This document shows positions 24,676 through 31,710 of a DNA stretch of 52,840 bases, one piece after another (position 1 is the first letter of the stretch; the number at the start of each line of letters is the position of its first letter). Where the stretch lies: contig NZ_JAAKZX010000047.1 of the NCBI RefSeq assembly GCF_011045025.1, forward strand, positions 1 through 52,840, in the 5' to 3' direction. The notes beneath the pieces were generated by a model. It had not been told where the DNA came from. It saw nothing but the letters and a program-made list of their open reading frames with translations, and made no database searches. This DNA is from Streptomyces ureilyticus (lineage in GTDB: Bacteria; Actinomycetota; Actinomycetes; Streptomycetales; Streptomycetaceae). Position numbers and translations under genes: made by a program.

Positions 24676-26292
24676 TCAGGCCGAGTAGGCCACGTTCGCC
24701 ATCATCCCGGCCTCACCGTGGTACGCGTTATGGCAGTGCAGCATCCACTGGCCCGGGTTGTCGGCGTCGAAGAAGACCGACAGCTTCTTCTTGGGCAGCA
24801 CGATCGCGGTGTCCTTGCGGGGACCGGAGGTGCCGATCTGGTACGTGTGGCCGTGCAGGTGCATCGGGTGCCACATGTCGGTGTCGTTGACGAAGTCGAG
24901 CCGTACGCGCCGGCCCTCCTCGATCATGATCGGGTTCGCCTCGGGGTTGTCCATGTCGAAGGGCTTGCCGTTGATGGCCCAGTCGTACTTGTCCATGCCG
25001 CCGGTCAGCTTGACCTGGTGCGTGACATCGGTCTTGGCGGAGTTGAGCCGCACGTCGTCGGCGGCGCGCAGCTGGGACGCCGTCATGATCATGCCGTCGA
25101 GTTCCTTCGGGCGGACAGTCGCCTTCGGGGCGCTCCCCGAGCCCGTGCGCACCAGGGCGAAGCCGTTCGCGTCCTTGCCCTCGGCCTCGGCGACGAGCGG
25201 GAAGACTCCGTCGCCGAGGGTGACGAGGACGTCGTAGCGCTCACCCATGCCGACCAGCAGGGCATCCACCTCCTGGTGCTGGACCGGGAAGCCGTCGGTG
25301 TGGGTGATGGTCAGCTTGTGGCCGCCGAGGGCGACCCGGTAGGCGGTGTCCCCGCCCGCGTTGATGATCCTCAGCCGTACCTTCTTGCCGGGCTTGCCGG
25401 TGTAGACGTCGGGGTCGGCCGCCACCCTGCCGTTGATCAGGTGGTGCGGGTACTTCACGTCGCCGGCATCGCCGCTGAGCAGGTCGCTCTCGGCGCCCAT
25501 GAGCATGAACTTCATCGACATGCCGTCCGAGTCCGAGGACGCGGAGGCTGAGGGTGACGCCGAGTCCCCCATCTCCATCCCGCTCATGTCGTGGCCCTCC
25601 ATGCCGCTGGAGCCGGAACTGCTGCTCTCCCCCGTGTCCATGCCGCCCATGCCCTGCCCGACCTCGGCGAAGACCTCGTCGGGGGTGCCGGTGACCCCGT
25701 CGACCCAGTCGTCGAGGAGGACGACCCACTCGTCGTCGTACGACAGCGGCTCCCTGGGGTCCTCGACGATCAGCGGGGCGTACAGGCCGCGGTCGAGCTG
25801 GACACCGACGTGCGGGTGGAAGAAGTACGTGCCGGGCGCGTCGGTGATGAACCTGTACGTGAAGGTGGAGCCGGCCCGGACAGCGCTCTGGGTGGTGGGC
25901 GGCACGCCGTCCATGTCGTTGCGCATGGCAACGCCGTGCCAGTGGATGGACGTGGTCGTCTTGTTCGGGAGCTGGTTCGACAGCTCGGCGACGAGAGTGT
26001 CGCCGACGGAGAGCCGGATCTCCTTGCCCGGGGCGCGGCCGTCGAAGGCCCAGGTCTTGGCCATGACGCCGCCGCCCAGGTCGATCGTGGCGGGCGCCGC
26101 GGTCAGGGTGACCTTCTGCTGGCGTCCGGTGCTCTTGCGCTTCTCCTCCGCGGCGGCGACCGCCGAGCCGGAAGGGGTGACCAGGGCGTTGCTGCTATCG
26201 GAGCCACTCGCATTGGTGCAGGCGGTGAGTGCTCCGGCGCCTGCGACTCCCAGCCCGGCGAGCAGGACGGAGCGGCGGTCGATGCTGTTCAT
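24676..26292 (-). CDS. Multicopper oxidase, lipid-anchored
   Basis: A 538-aa periplasmic-type copper oxidase, likely oxidising toxic Cu(I) or other substrates with oxygen. The start 'NSIDRRSVLLAGLGVAGAG' has a twin-Arg-like motif and a lipobox LTAC (Cys about 25). All four copper ligand clusters are present: 'SIHWHGVAM', 'YFFHPHVG', 'MWHPMHLHGHTY' and 'WMLHCHNAYHGEAGMM'. A Met/His/Ser-rich insert at about 205-255 ('MGGMDTGESSSSG', 'GMEGHDMSGMEMG') is the type that binds Cu(I) in CueO-like enzymes. It follows a DUF6153 gene (75-bp gap) whose promoter carries a CsoR-type palindrome. Confidence 0.96.
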   Translation of the reverse strand: MNSIDRRSVLLAGLGVAGAGALTACTNASGSDSSNALVTPSGSAVAAAEEKRKSTGRQQKVTLTAAPATIDLGGGVMAKTWAFDGRAPGKEIRLSVGDTLVAELSNQLPNKTTTSIHWHGVAMRNDMDGVPPTTQSAVRAGSTFTYRFITDAPGTYFFHPHVGVQLDRGLYAPLIVEDPREPLSYDDEWVVLLDDWVDGVTGTPDEVFAEVGQGMGGMDTGESSSSGSSGMEGHDMSGMEMGDSASPSASASSDSDGMSMKFMLMGAESDLLSGDAGDVKYPHHLINGRVAADPDVYTGKPGKKVRLRIINAGGDTAYRVALGGHKLTITHTDGFPVQHQEVDALLVGMGERYDVLVTLGDGVFPLVAEAEGKDANGFALVRTGSGSAPKATVRPKELDGMIMTASQLRAADDVRLNSAKTDVTHQVKLTGGMDKYDWAINGKPFDMDNPEANPIMIEEGRRVRLDFVNDTDMWHPMHLHGHTYQIGTSGPRKDTAIVLPKKKLSVFFDADNPGQWMLHCHNAYHGEAGMMANVAYSA

Positions 26293-26367
26293 GGTGTTGT
26301 GTCCTCTGCTTCGAAACTGCCGATGTGGTCGCGGAGGGACGGCACATCGCGCGCCGTCCGGCGCGGC

Positions 26368-26823
26368 CTATATGCGCAGTTGCGAGAGGACGGACAGATC
26401 GGGCGGGGCACGGCCGACCGTACCGGCGGGGGCACGCCCTGCCACGGCACGCTCCAGGTCAGCGGGCGGGTCGAACGCGCTCTGGCCTGGCGCGGCCAGC
26501 TGAACGGAACCGACGCTCGCCGTGGCGCAGTGCTGCATACCGGGCATGGCGCAGGCGCCGGAATCCACGCCGTGCCTGGACGTTTCCGAGGCGGAGGGTG
26601 TTGCCTCGCCCGCCATCCCATGACCCGTGTGCGCCATCGCCTGAGCCGCGTGGGCGGGAGCCGGCATGCGAGCAGAGCCGGACATGGGCGAGGCGGACGC
26701 CATGGACGTCATGGACGTCTCGTGGTGGACGAGCACGGCCAGCGCGACGCACAGGGTGAGGAACACCCCGTACGCCCAGCGGACGGCCATGCCGCCGTCG
26801 CTGTGAGCCGCCCGTATCGCCAT
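26368..26823 (-). CDS. DUF6153 family protein, Met/His-rich
   Basis: 151 aa from ATG 26823, with GGTGGA about 5 nt upstream. One helix ('WAYGVFLTLCVALAVLV'), then Met/His-rich sequence ('HHETSMTSMASASPMSGSAR', 'MAHTGHGMAG', 'CAMPGMQHC'), and the family ending 'RAPPDLSVLSQLRI'. First gene of the multicopper oxidase operon and directly downstream of a CsoR-type operator, the strongest tie in this window between DUF6153 and copper. A role as copper-binding accessory of the oxidase is inferred. Confidence 0.75.
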   Translation of the reverse strand: MAIRAAHSDGGMAVRWAYGVFLTLCVALAVLVHHETSMTSMASASPMSGSARMPAPAHAAQAMAHTGHGMAGEATPSASETSRHGVDSGACAMPGMQHCATASVGSVQLAAPGQSAFDPPADLERAVAGRAPAGTVGRAPPDLSVLSQLRI

Positions 26824-26866
26824 GAGTTCCACCTGTGCCGTGCCGACTGGTCACCGGAGTCTCATC

Positions 26867-26883
26867 TTACCCCTCGGGGGTAC
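26867..26883 (-). promoter_or_regulatory. CsoR-type copper operator of the oxidase operon
   Basis: TACCCCTCGGGGGTA (26868-26882) is a G-tract palindrome of the CsoR class. On the minus strand its right half runs into TAAGAT, a plausible -10, so repressor binding would block RNA polymerase. It is about 45 bp before the start of the DUF6153-multicopper oxidase operon. Confidence 0.75.
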
Positions 26884-27348
26884 TTGCGGCTTCACGGCCC
26901 GATGAGATCTTCCTCGGCCCGGAGCCCTCCGTACGACGAGTCCGCCCGCGGGCAAGGACTGAGCCCCAGCAGGAGCGCCGGCATCGGCGAGATGGCGATC
27001 CCGCCCGGTCAGGTCGACCTTGAGACCGCTACCGGCAACTCCGGGGCCGTCACCCAACAAGGTCCGGAGTTCGTCCGAGACGTGGCCGCGGGCGGTGCCA
27101 GCACTTGCGTACTGCTTCCTGTCGCACCATCCACGGCCACGCTCATCGTCCGGTCGCGCGCGAGCGCGACCGGGGTTCGCTGCGCCGTCGAGGCGGCAGC
27201 GGAAGCACGAAACACCTTAGTACTTCCTGAGAACGATCCCGGTCGTCCGCGACGGGGAAAGGCGCCCTCGACCAGGCCGGGCAGTCGGAGCCGGCCGCGG
27301 CTTCGCTGGGCGCGCAGGCTGGGGCAGCGCCAGCAGTCATAGCCCCGC
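26884..27348. other. Gene-free stretch
   Basis: About 465 bp. A plus-strand frame 'VDLETATGNSGAVTQQGPEF' is open for about 110 residues but shows no family I know and lacks a good start, so I do not call it. No terminators were recognised. Confidence 0.4.
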
Positions 27349-27621
27349 TCACGTCACGTCATCGGCATGCCCACCCTTCGGCCGCTCCGCGGAGCGCTCC
27401 GGCACGGGGCCGGCCAGGCCGGGGATCCGCCGGCCGACAAGCAGGTAGATGACCATGCCGGCCAGGGCGAACGAGCCGACGCCGAGGAACATGGCGGTGC
27501 CGCCGTAGGCAGCGAGCAGCAGACCGCCGGCGACCGGCCCGACGGCGTAGCCCATGTTGGTGGTCATGCACTGGCAGGAGAACCACATCACGCGCCGTCC
27601 CGGCGGAAGCAGGTCGCTGCT
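27349..27621 (-). pseudogene. MFS transporter C-terminal fragment
   Basis: The frame begins within 'LLPPGRRVMWFSCQCMTTNM' and continues 'GYAVGPVAGGLLLAAYGGTA' and 'LAGMVIYLLVGRRIPGLAG', the last two helices of a drug-exporter type MFS protein. The preceding about 350 residues are absent; the fragment abuts the end of the next gene upstream (27628). Remnant of a deletion. Confidence 0.7.
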
Positions 27622-27627
27622 TCCACT

Positions 27628-28155
27628 TCAATGGCCGGACTCGGCGTGCGCGCCGTGGTCGCCGAGCTGAGCTTGGAACCACTCGTGCAGGGCGTCGGCC
27701 AATGCGGAATCCTCCGTGGTGTAGGTCAAGGTGGCCCCGTCGGCCCGGTTCTCGTAGTGCACCTCGAAACGGTCGTACCCGTCCTGCAGTTCAGCGAGGC
27801 CGGGCATGTCGGCGCCGTGGATCCGGGCGGGGTCGGCGAAGTCCCCTCGGCTGAACGCCGCGGCCTCCTTGCGCAGGTGAGCGCGTATCAGGTCGATCTG
27901 CTCGGTATCGCCGCGCTGGTCGGCCACGACATCCTGGGTGCCTCCCGTTGCCGTGGGGGTGAAGCGGTGGGTGGTCCGCTCAAGGTCGAAGGGCATGACG
28001 GTTTCACCCCGCTCGGCCACCAGTTCCTGCCGCTCGGTCCGGCCCTCGCCCGGGTCCCGCTGTGAGCCGCTGGTCACCAGGACGACAGCCGTGACCGCGC
28101 CAGCGACCATCACGCCCGCAGCCGCCACCAGAGCCCGGCGCTTGCCGCTATTCAT
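27628..28155 (-). CDS. Membrane-anchored hypothetical protein, 175 aa
   Basis: One N-terminal helix ('ALVAAAGVMVAGAVTAVVLV'), then an extracytoplasmic domain: 'ELVAERGETVMPFDLERTTHRF', 'TQDVVADQRGDTEQIDLIRAHLRKEAAAFSRGDFADPARIHGADMPGLAELQ', 'LTYTTEDSALADALHEWFQAQLGDHGAHAESGH'. Homologues are often mislabelled aspartate carbamoyltransferase in databases; nothing here supports that activity. The Asp/His motifs ('ARIHGADMPGL') and the His-rich end hint at metal binding. The start overlaps the marR stop by 8 bp, so the two are one operon. Confidence 0.75.
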   Translation of the reverse strand: MNSGKRRALVAAAGVMVAGAVTAVVLVTSGSQRDPGEGRTERQELVAERGETVMPFDLERTTHRFTPTATGGTQDVVADQRGDTEQIDLIRAHLRKEAAAFSRGDFADPARIHGADMPGLAELQDGYDRFEVHYENRADGATLTYTTEDSALADALHEWFQAQLGDHGAHAESGH

Positions 28156-28591
28156 CCAGTGCCTCCACCATCACATCGAGGGCGTGGAGTACGCCCGCTC
28201 TTTCGTGGGCCGGGATCGAACTGAGTAGCCGGGAGAACCGCTCCCGTCGTGCTTCAGCGAGATTCTGCGCCGCTCGCCGCCCCGAAGGGGTGAGCCGCAG
28301 TACAACACCGCGTCCGTCGTCGGGAGCCGGGGCGCGCTCCACCCAGCCACGACCTGACAGCTGCCCCACCAGTCGGCTCACGGTGCTCTTTTGCAGCCGC
28401 AGCCGACGGGTGAGTTCGACCTGCCGCAGCTCGCCTTCCTGCGCCAGCTCGCTCAAGGCATGTGCTTCGGAGACCGAGATCGGCTGGCCGCAAGGGGTTG
28501 TTTCCGGCTGGTGCAGCCCGAAGGCGCGCACGAAGCTCCCCAGCGCCTCCTGGAGAACAACCGGGTCATCAGCCCTTTGATCCTTGGACAT
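28148..28591 (-). CDS. MarR family transcriptional regulator
   Basis: 147 aa from ATG 28591 (MSKDQRADD); the frame runs further upstream only through its own operators. The winged helix reads 'ISVSEAHALSELAQEGELRQVELTRRLRLQKSTVSRLVGQLSGRGWVERAPAPDDGRGVVLRLTPSGRRAAQNLAEARRERF'. First gene of an operon with the 175-aa membrane protein. Two direct repeats ending at the start codon strongly suggest autorepression. Confidence 0.92.
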   Translation of the reverse strand: MSKDQRADDPVVLQEALGSFVRAFGLHQPETTPCGQPISVSEAHALSELAQEGELRQVELTRRLRLQKSTVSRLVGQLSGRGWVERAPAPDDGRGVVLRLTPSGRRAAQNLAEARRERFSRLLSSIPAHERAGVLHALDVMVEALDE

Positions 28592-28631
28592 GGTTCGACA
28601 GTACAACCAGAAGGTTCGGCAGTACAACCAG
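28592..28631 (-). promoter_or_regulatory. Tandem MarR operators abutting the marR start
   Basis: Two near-identical 19-bp units, GGTTCGACAGTACAACCAG (28592-28610) and GGTTCGGCAGTACAACCAG (28613-28631), spaced 21 bp centre to centre, i.e. two helical turns. Each is an imperfect dyad (GGTT...AACC). The first directly touches the start codon of marR, so binding would block initiation. They also sit about 170 bp before the divergent DUF5134-like gene. Confidence 0.8.
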
Positions 28632-28799
28632 TTTCCGTGTTCGGGCAGAAGCACTACCGGCTACCTGAACACCCTCCGACTCCGAAACGTACTAAGGGCA
28701 CTAGCAGTTAACGCCCCACGTGGCGCCTCGCGGTGCTTCGTACGACGAGGCGGCGCCAGCAGCGCAGGCCCGCCGGCTCGAACGAATGGGAAGGTGAAG

Positions 28800-29690
28800 A
28801 TGGGAATCCTCGCGCTCAGTTGGGCCATCGCGTTGGTCTCCGCCCTGGTGGCCGCCGTCAGCGCGGTCCGGATGGTGACCACCAGCGGTGAGACCCGGTT
28901 CGCGGCGGGCGGCGACCTGCTGATGGGGCTGTGCATGGCGACCATGGCCCTGCCTGCGACGGTCGGCTGGTACGCGGGCTACGGCATGTGGTGGGCGGTG
29001 GCGTTCGGCATCCTCGGGCTCGGGGGTGTGGCGATGGCGGTCAAGCACGCGCGCGCTGGGGGGTGGAAGCACGGCCGTCACTGGGTGCACCTGATCGTCG
29101 GTAGCTTCGGCATGGTGATCATGACGCTGGCCATGACGAGTACGTCGTCCGGTCCGGTGCTCGCGCTGGGCGGCGGGCACTCCATGGCCCACATGCCGGG
29201 CATGGAGAACACAGCGAGCGCGACGCGCACGCACGAGATGGCGGGCATGGACCACACGAACGGCATGGGGTCCACGCACGACACGGGGTCCATGCACGGA
29301 ATGGACATGCCGGGCATGACGAGCGCCGCGGCCGACGCCGGTTCCTCCGCCGGATCCAGTTCTGTATGGCGCTTCGTGGTCGCGGCTCTCGCCGTCTACT
29401 TCCTGCTGTCGATCGGCGCGTCCGTGTGGGCGAGGATCCGGGGTACGCGGCGAGGTGGTCGGGGTGCCGGCTCTCGGGGAGGCTGGGGCCGCTGGCTACT
29501 CGCCATGCCGGACACCGTGCTCGTCTACCTGGCGTCGCTGACGCTCTCGGTGTGGGACAGGACCAGGCCGGGCCAGCGATCAGGCCACGGGCGGCGCCGC
29601 AAACTCGGAGCCGCGCACGACGCGGCGCTGGCAGCGCATATCGGCATGGGCGGGACCATGTCCGCGATGCTGCTGATGATGGCCGTGTGA
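28800..29690 (+). CDS. DUF5134-like membrane protein with Met/His-rich loop
   Basis: 296 aa. ATG 28800 (GTG 28794 possible) follows GGGAAGG. N-terminal helices ('LALSWAIALVSALVAAVSAVRM', 'DLLMGLCMATMALPATVGWYAG', 'MWWAVAFGILGLGGVAMAV', 'HLIVGSFGMVIMTLAMT') are followed by a loop (about 130-180) with 'HSMAHMPGMENT', 'HEMAGMDHTNGMGSTH' and 'SMHGMDMPGM'. A further helix and a basic tail follow, ending 'AHIGMGGTMSAMLLMMAV'. The motif density suggests Cu(I) binding at the membrane. The family matches DUF5134 as I remember it; transport or storage is inference. Divergent from the marR operon; a hairpin follows the stop. Confidence 0.8.
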   Translation: MGILALSWAIALVSALVAAVSAVRMVTTSGETRFAAGGDLLMGLCMATMALPATVGWYAGYGMWWAVAFGILGLGGVAMAVKHARAGGWKHGRHWVHLIVGSFGMVIMTLAMTSTSSGPVLALGGGHSMAHMPGMENTASATRTHEMAGMDHTNGMGSTHDTGSMHGMDMPGMTSAAADAGSSAGSSSVWRFVVAALAVYFLLSIGASVWARIRGTRRGGRGAGSRGGWGRWLLAMPDTVLVYLASLTLSVWDRTRPGQRSGHGRRRKLGAAHDAALAAHIGMGGTMSAMLLMMAV

Positions 29691-29692
29691 AA

Positions 29693-29717
29693 GCCGGTCG
29701 AGTCGTCGCCGACCGGC
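29693..29717 (+). terminator. Hairpin after the DUF5134-like gene
   Basis: GCCGGTCG and CGACCGGC, perfect 8-bp arms with a 9-nt loop, beginning 3 bp after the stop. No T-tract follows, as is common in Streptomyces terminators. The remainder up to the copper operator at 29900 has no gene. Confidence 0.5.
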
Positions 29718-29899
29718 AGGACGACGCCGCGCATGGGCGAGCGCGGCACCATGATCGGCATCACGCCCCACGGAGTGGCCTCAGCACAGGCTCGTAGGGC
29801 TCGACAGGGACCTGTATCGCTCAACAGGGGCCGGCATCCGCGAAGCCGTTTCGCATTCGGCGGTTGGCGACCGTGTGTGCAGCCCCACAGGTTACGAAG

Positions 29900-29916
29900 A
29901 TACCCCTAGGGGGTAT
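29900..29916 (+). promoter_or_regulatory. CsoR-type copper operator of copZ
   Basis: ATACCCCTAGGGGGTAT, a nearly perfect CsoR palindrome. Its right half overlaps TATAGT, a good -10 element (29912-29919 region). It stands about 85 bp before copZ, the classic target of CsoR-family copper sensors. Confidence 0.85.
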
Positions 29917-29998
29917 AGTGTTCGATGTCGCGGACAGGGCCGGGGACAACGCCCCTCCCTGAAAGCAGTCCACACACCCACACTCCGAGGAAGTAGCC

Positions 29999-30298
29999 AT
30001 GACCACCCAGACGAACTCCAGCTCCAGCTCCGGCTCTTGCTGCGGCTCCTGCGGTTCCGGCGCCACGGTCGACATCGAGGGCGTCGGTGTCACCACCACC
30101 TACAAGGTGTCCGGCATGACCTGCGGCCACTGCGAGAGCTCCGTCTCCCAGGAGGTATCCGCTCTGGACGGCGTCACCGCGGTCAAGGCCGTCGCCAGGA
30201 CCGGCGAGGTCACCGTCACCTCCGCCGCGCCGCTCGACGAGGCGGCCGTCCGCGCCGCCGTCGACGAGGCCGGCTACGAACTCGTCGGCCGCGTCTGA
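29999..30298 (+). CDS. copZ: Copper chaperone CopZ, heavy-metal-associated domain
   Basis: 99 aa. The HMA domain at about 34-98 contains the Cu(I) loop 'GMTCGHCESSVSQEVSALDGV' and ends 'VDEAGYELVGRV'. In front is an unusual Ser/Cys/Gly-rich arm with 'SCCGSCGSG', which adds three Cys that could hold more copper. ATG 29999 has GAGGAAG about 6 nt upstream. Normally it hands copper to the CopA ATPase; the next gene is copA, but only its first domain remains. Transcription from the CsoR-type promoter is likely. Confidence 0.95.
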   Translation: MTTQTNSSSSSGSCCGSCGSGATVDIEGVGVTTTYKVSGMTCGHCESSVSQEVSALDGVTAVKAVARTGEVTVTSAAPLDEAAVRAAVDEAGYELVGRV

Positions 30299-30307
30299 CT
30301 ACCCCCC

Positions 30308-30327
30308 TCCGGGGCCCCGGCCCCGGA
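30308..30327 (+). terminator. GC-rich palindrome between copZ and copA
   Basis: TCCGGGGCC and GGCCCCGGA are 9-bp arms separated by 2 nt, 10 bp after the copZ stop. It could form a stem with a slightly larger loop and act as an attenuating terminator that lowers copA relative to copZ. No T-tract. Confidence 0.4.
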
Positions 30328-30410
30328 CACGCGATTCCTCCCCCGCCGGGACGTACCGCTCCGCTGATAAGGACGCCGTACGTCCCGGCCTCGCCCCTGG
30401 AGATACGTCC

Positions 30411-30690
30411 ATGACCAGCACGGCTCCCGGGAAGGCAGTCCCCGACACAGCGCCCGCCCCACCTCCGAGGTCGAGCTCTCCATCGGCGGCATGACCTGCG
30501 CCTCGTGCGCGGCCCGCATCGAGAAGAAGCTCAACCGCATGGACGGCGTCACGGCGACCGTCAACTACGCCACCGAGAAGGCGAAGGTCTCGTGCCCGGA
30601 AGGCGTCGAGGTCACCGACCTCATCGCCACCGTCGAGAAGACCGGCTACACCGCCGAGGAGCCGCCCTCGCCCGTGCCAGAGGCAGGCGC
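30411..30690 (+). pseudogene. copA: P-type copper ATPase CopA, only the N-terminal metal-binding domain
   Basis: ATG 30411 with GGAG upstream begins 'MTSTAPGKAVPDTAPA'. One base is missing in a C-run near 30458, after which the HMA domain continues in another frame: 'SEVELSIGGMTCASCAARIEKKLNRMDGVTATVNYATEKAKVSC' and 'LIATVEKTGYTAEE'. The expected eight helices, the CPC copper site and the DKTGT phosphorylation motif are all absent; unrelated sequence follows after about 30690. The pump is lost here, though CopZ next to it is intact. Confidence 0.88.
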
Positions 30691-30773
30691 GCGGCGCTTG
30701 AGGGCGAGGAACGGGTGCGCCAGCCTGCTACTGCACGGACGGATCGACACCCGCTCATATCAGCGACGAATGA

Positions 30774-31076
30774 GCGGCCTCACCCACGGCCGACGCGTGG
30801 TCGAACGTCCGCACCGGCCCGGCCGAAACCTCCGAGGCCGCGCCGCCCGAGCGGTCCCGCACCGCTCGCGCCCTCGGCGCGGGACCGCTGTCCGCCTTCG
30901 CGGTCGGCTGCCTGATCTGCAACAAACTCGTGGTGCCGGCTATCGGCGTCAGCGGCGCCCTGGCGTACTTTGCGCCGGTGCAGCCGGCGCTCGCCGTGGC
31001 GTCGATGGCTCTGCTCGTCCACGCGCTGGTCCGGCGGTTGCGCCGCACCGCGAACGTCCCCGCCGTGCCTTCGTGA
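30774..31076 (+). pseudogene. Small membrane protein with VGCxxCNK motif, no start codon
   Basis: The frame after a TGA at 30771 encodes 'RALGAGPLSAFAVGCLICNK', 'LVVPAIGVSGALAYFAPVQP' and 'ALAVASMALLVHALVRRLRR'. I associate this with a conserved actinobacterial membrane protein with a C-x-x-C motif beside a Lys ('VGCPVCNKLVV'). No ATG or GTG lies in frame upstream; an ATG at 30770 opens the neighbouring frame, so a frameshift or fused upstream sequence has disabled it. Two helices remain. Confidence 0.6.
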
Positions 31077-31108
31077 TGGTCGCTCCACCGGGCACAGCCA
31101 CCCTGGTG

Positions 31109-31123
31109 TACCCCGAGGGGGTA
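31109..31123 (+). promoter_or_regulatory. CsoR-type operator upstream of the nuo cluster
   Basis: TACCCCGAGGGGGTA, same spacing as the other copper palindromes here, with the right half leading into TATGCT as a possible -10. The first gene downstream on the plus strand is nuoA, about 230 bp away, with no gene between. It could control the nuo cluster or be left from a deleted copper gene. Confidence 0.65.
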
Positions 31124-31353
31124 TGCTAACTTCCCGTCGTATCACCATCACTCACCTGGCGATCCTGGCCCGTGGGCACCGGCTCTGGAGGGCCGGCACG
31201 GTGTATGCCGTTGACGGACACCACCGCTGGAGGCAGTTGACGCCGGAGCGAAGCACCTCGTCAGCCCTGGTGTCGTACGTTCCGCCCCTCACGGTTGGCT
31301 GCCATGTTGCCGAAGGGGTAACCGTCGGGAGTAATCGTCGGCAAGGGGGCCGT

Positions 31354-31710
31354 ATGCAGACATCCGACTGGCAACCGGTACTGGTCCTGCTCGTGCTCGT
31401 CGTCGCGGGCGTCGTTCTGCTGCACGCCCTCTCCATCACAGTGCGGGCCGTCCGCGAGCCGCTGCACACCGGCCCGTTCAGCGGAGGCCTCGAACCGCGG
31501 GAGCATCCCCTTTCCCGGTTCCATGTGCGCTGGTACCCCGTCACGATGGTCTTCCTCGCGTTCGACATGGAGATGCTCTTCATGTACCCGTGGACAAAGG
31601 TCGTCTCGGCCGTCGGCACGACCGCGGTCGTCGAGATGTTCCTCTTCCTCGGCGTGCTGCTCGCGGGTGTCGGATACGCCTGGCGGGAAGGGGCGTTCCG
31701 GTGGAGTTGA
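31354..31710 (+). CDS. nuoA: NADH-quinone oxidoreductase subunit A
   Basis: 118 aa, three helices, the small membrane subunit near the quinone site of complex I. The family motifs are present: 'GPFSGGLEPREHPLSRFHVRWY' and 'FLAFDMEMLFMYPW'. ATG 31354 follows AAGGGGG. The stop overlaps the next start by 10 bp. First gene of an eight-gene run encoding membrane-arm subunits. The loop Cys usual in housekeeping NuoA (G-x-E-C) is replaced (GLEPRE), so the quinone-site loop differs. Confidence 0.88.
   Translation: MQTSDWQPVLVLLVLVVAGVVLLHALSITVRAVREPLHTGPFSGGLEPREHPLSRFHVRWYPVTMVFLAFDMEMLFMYPWTKVVSAVGTTAVVEMFLFLGVLLAGVGYAWREGAFRWS

Noticed and set aside
26950..27342. Plus-strand frame 'VDLETATGNSGAVTQQ…' as a gene
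   Set aside because: No start with ribosome site, no recognised family, and the later part is Arg/Pro-rich; left as uncalled.
28584..28799. Upstream extension of the DUF5134-like gene to 28584
   Set aside because: The extra 72 residues run through the MarR operators, lack family similarity and have no ribosome site; the start at 28800 fits better.
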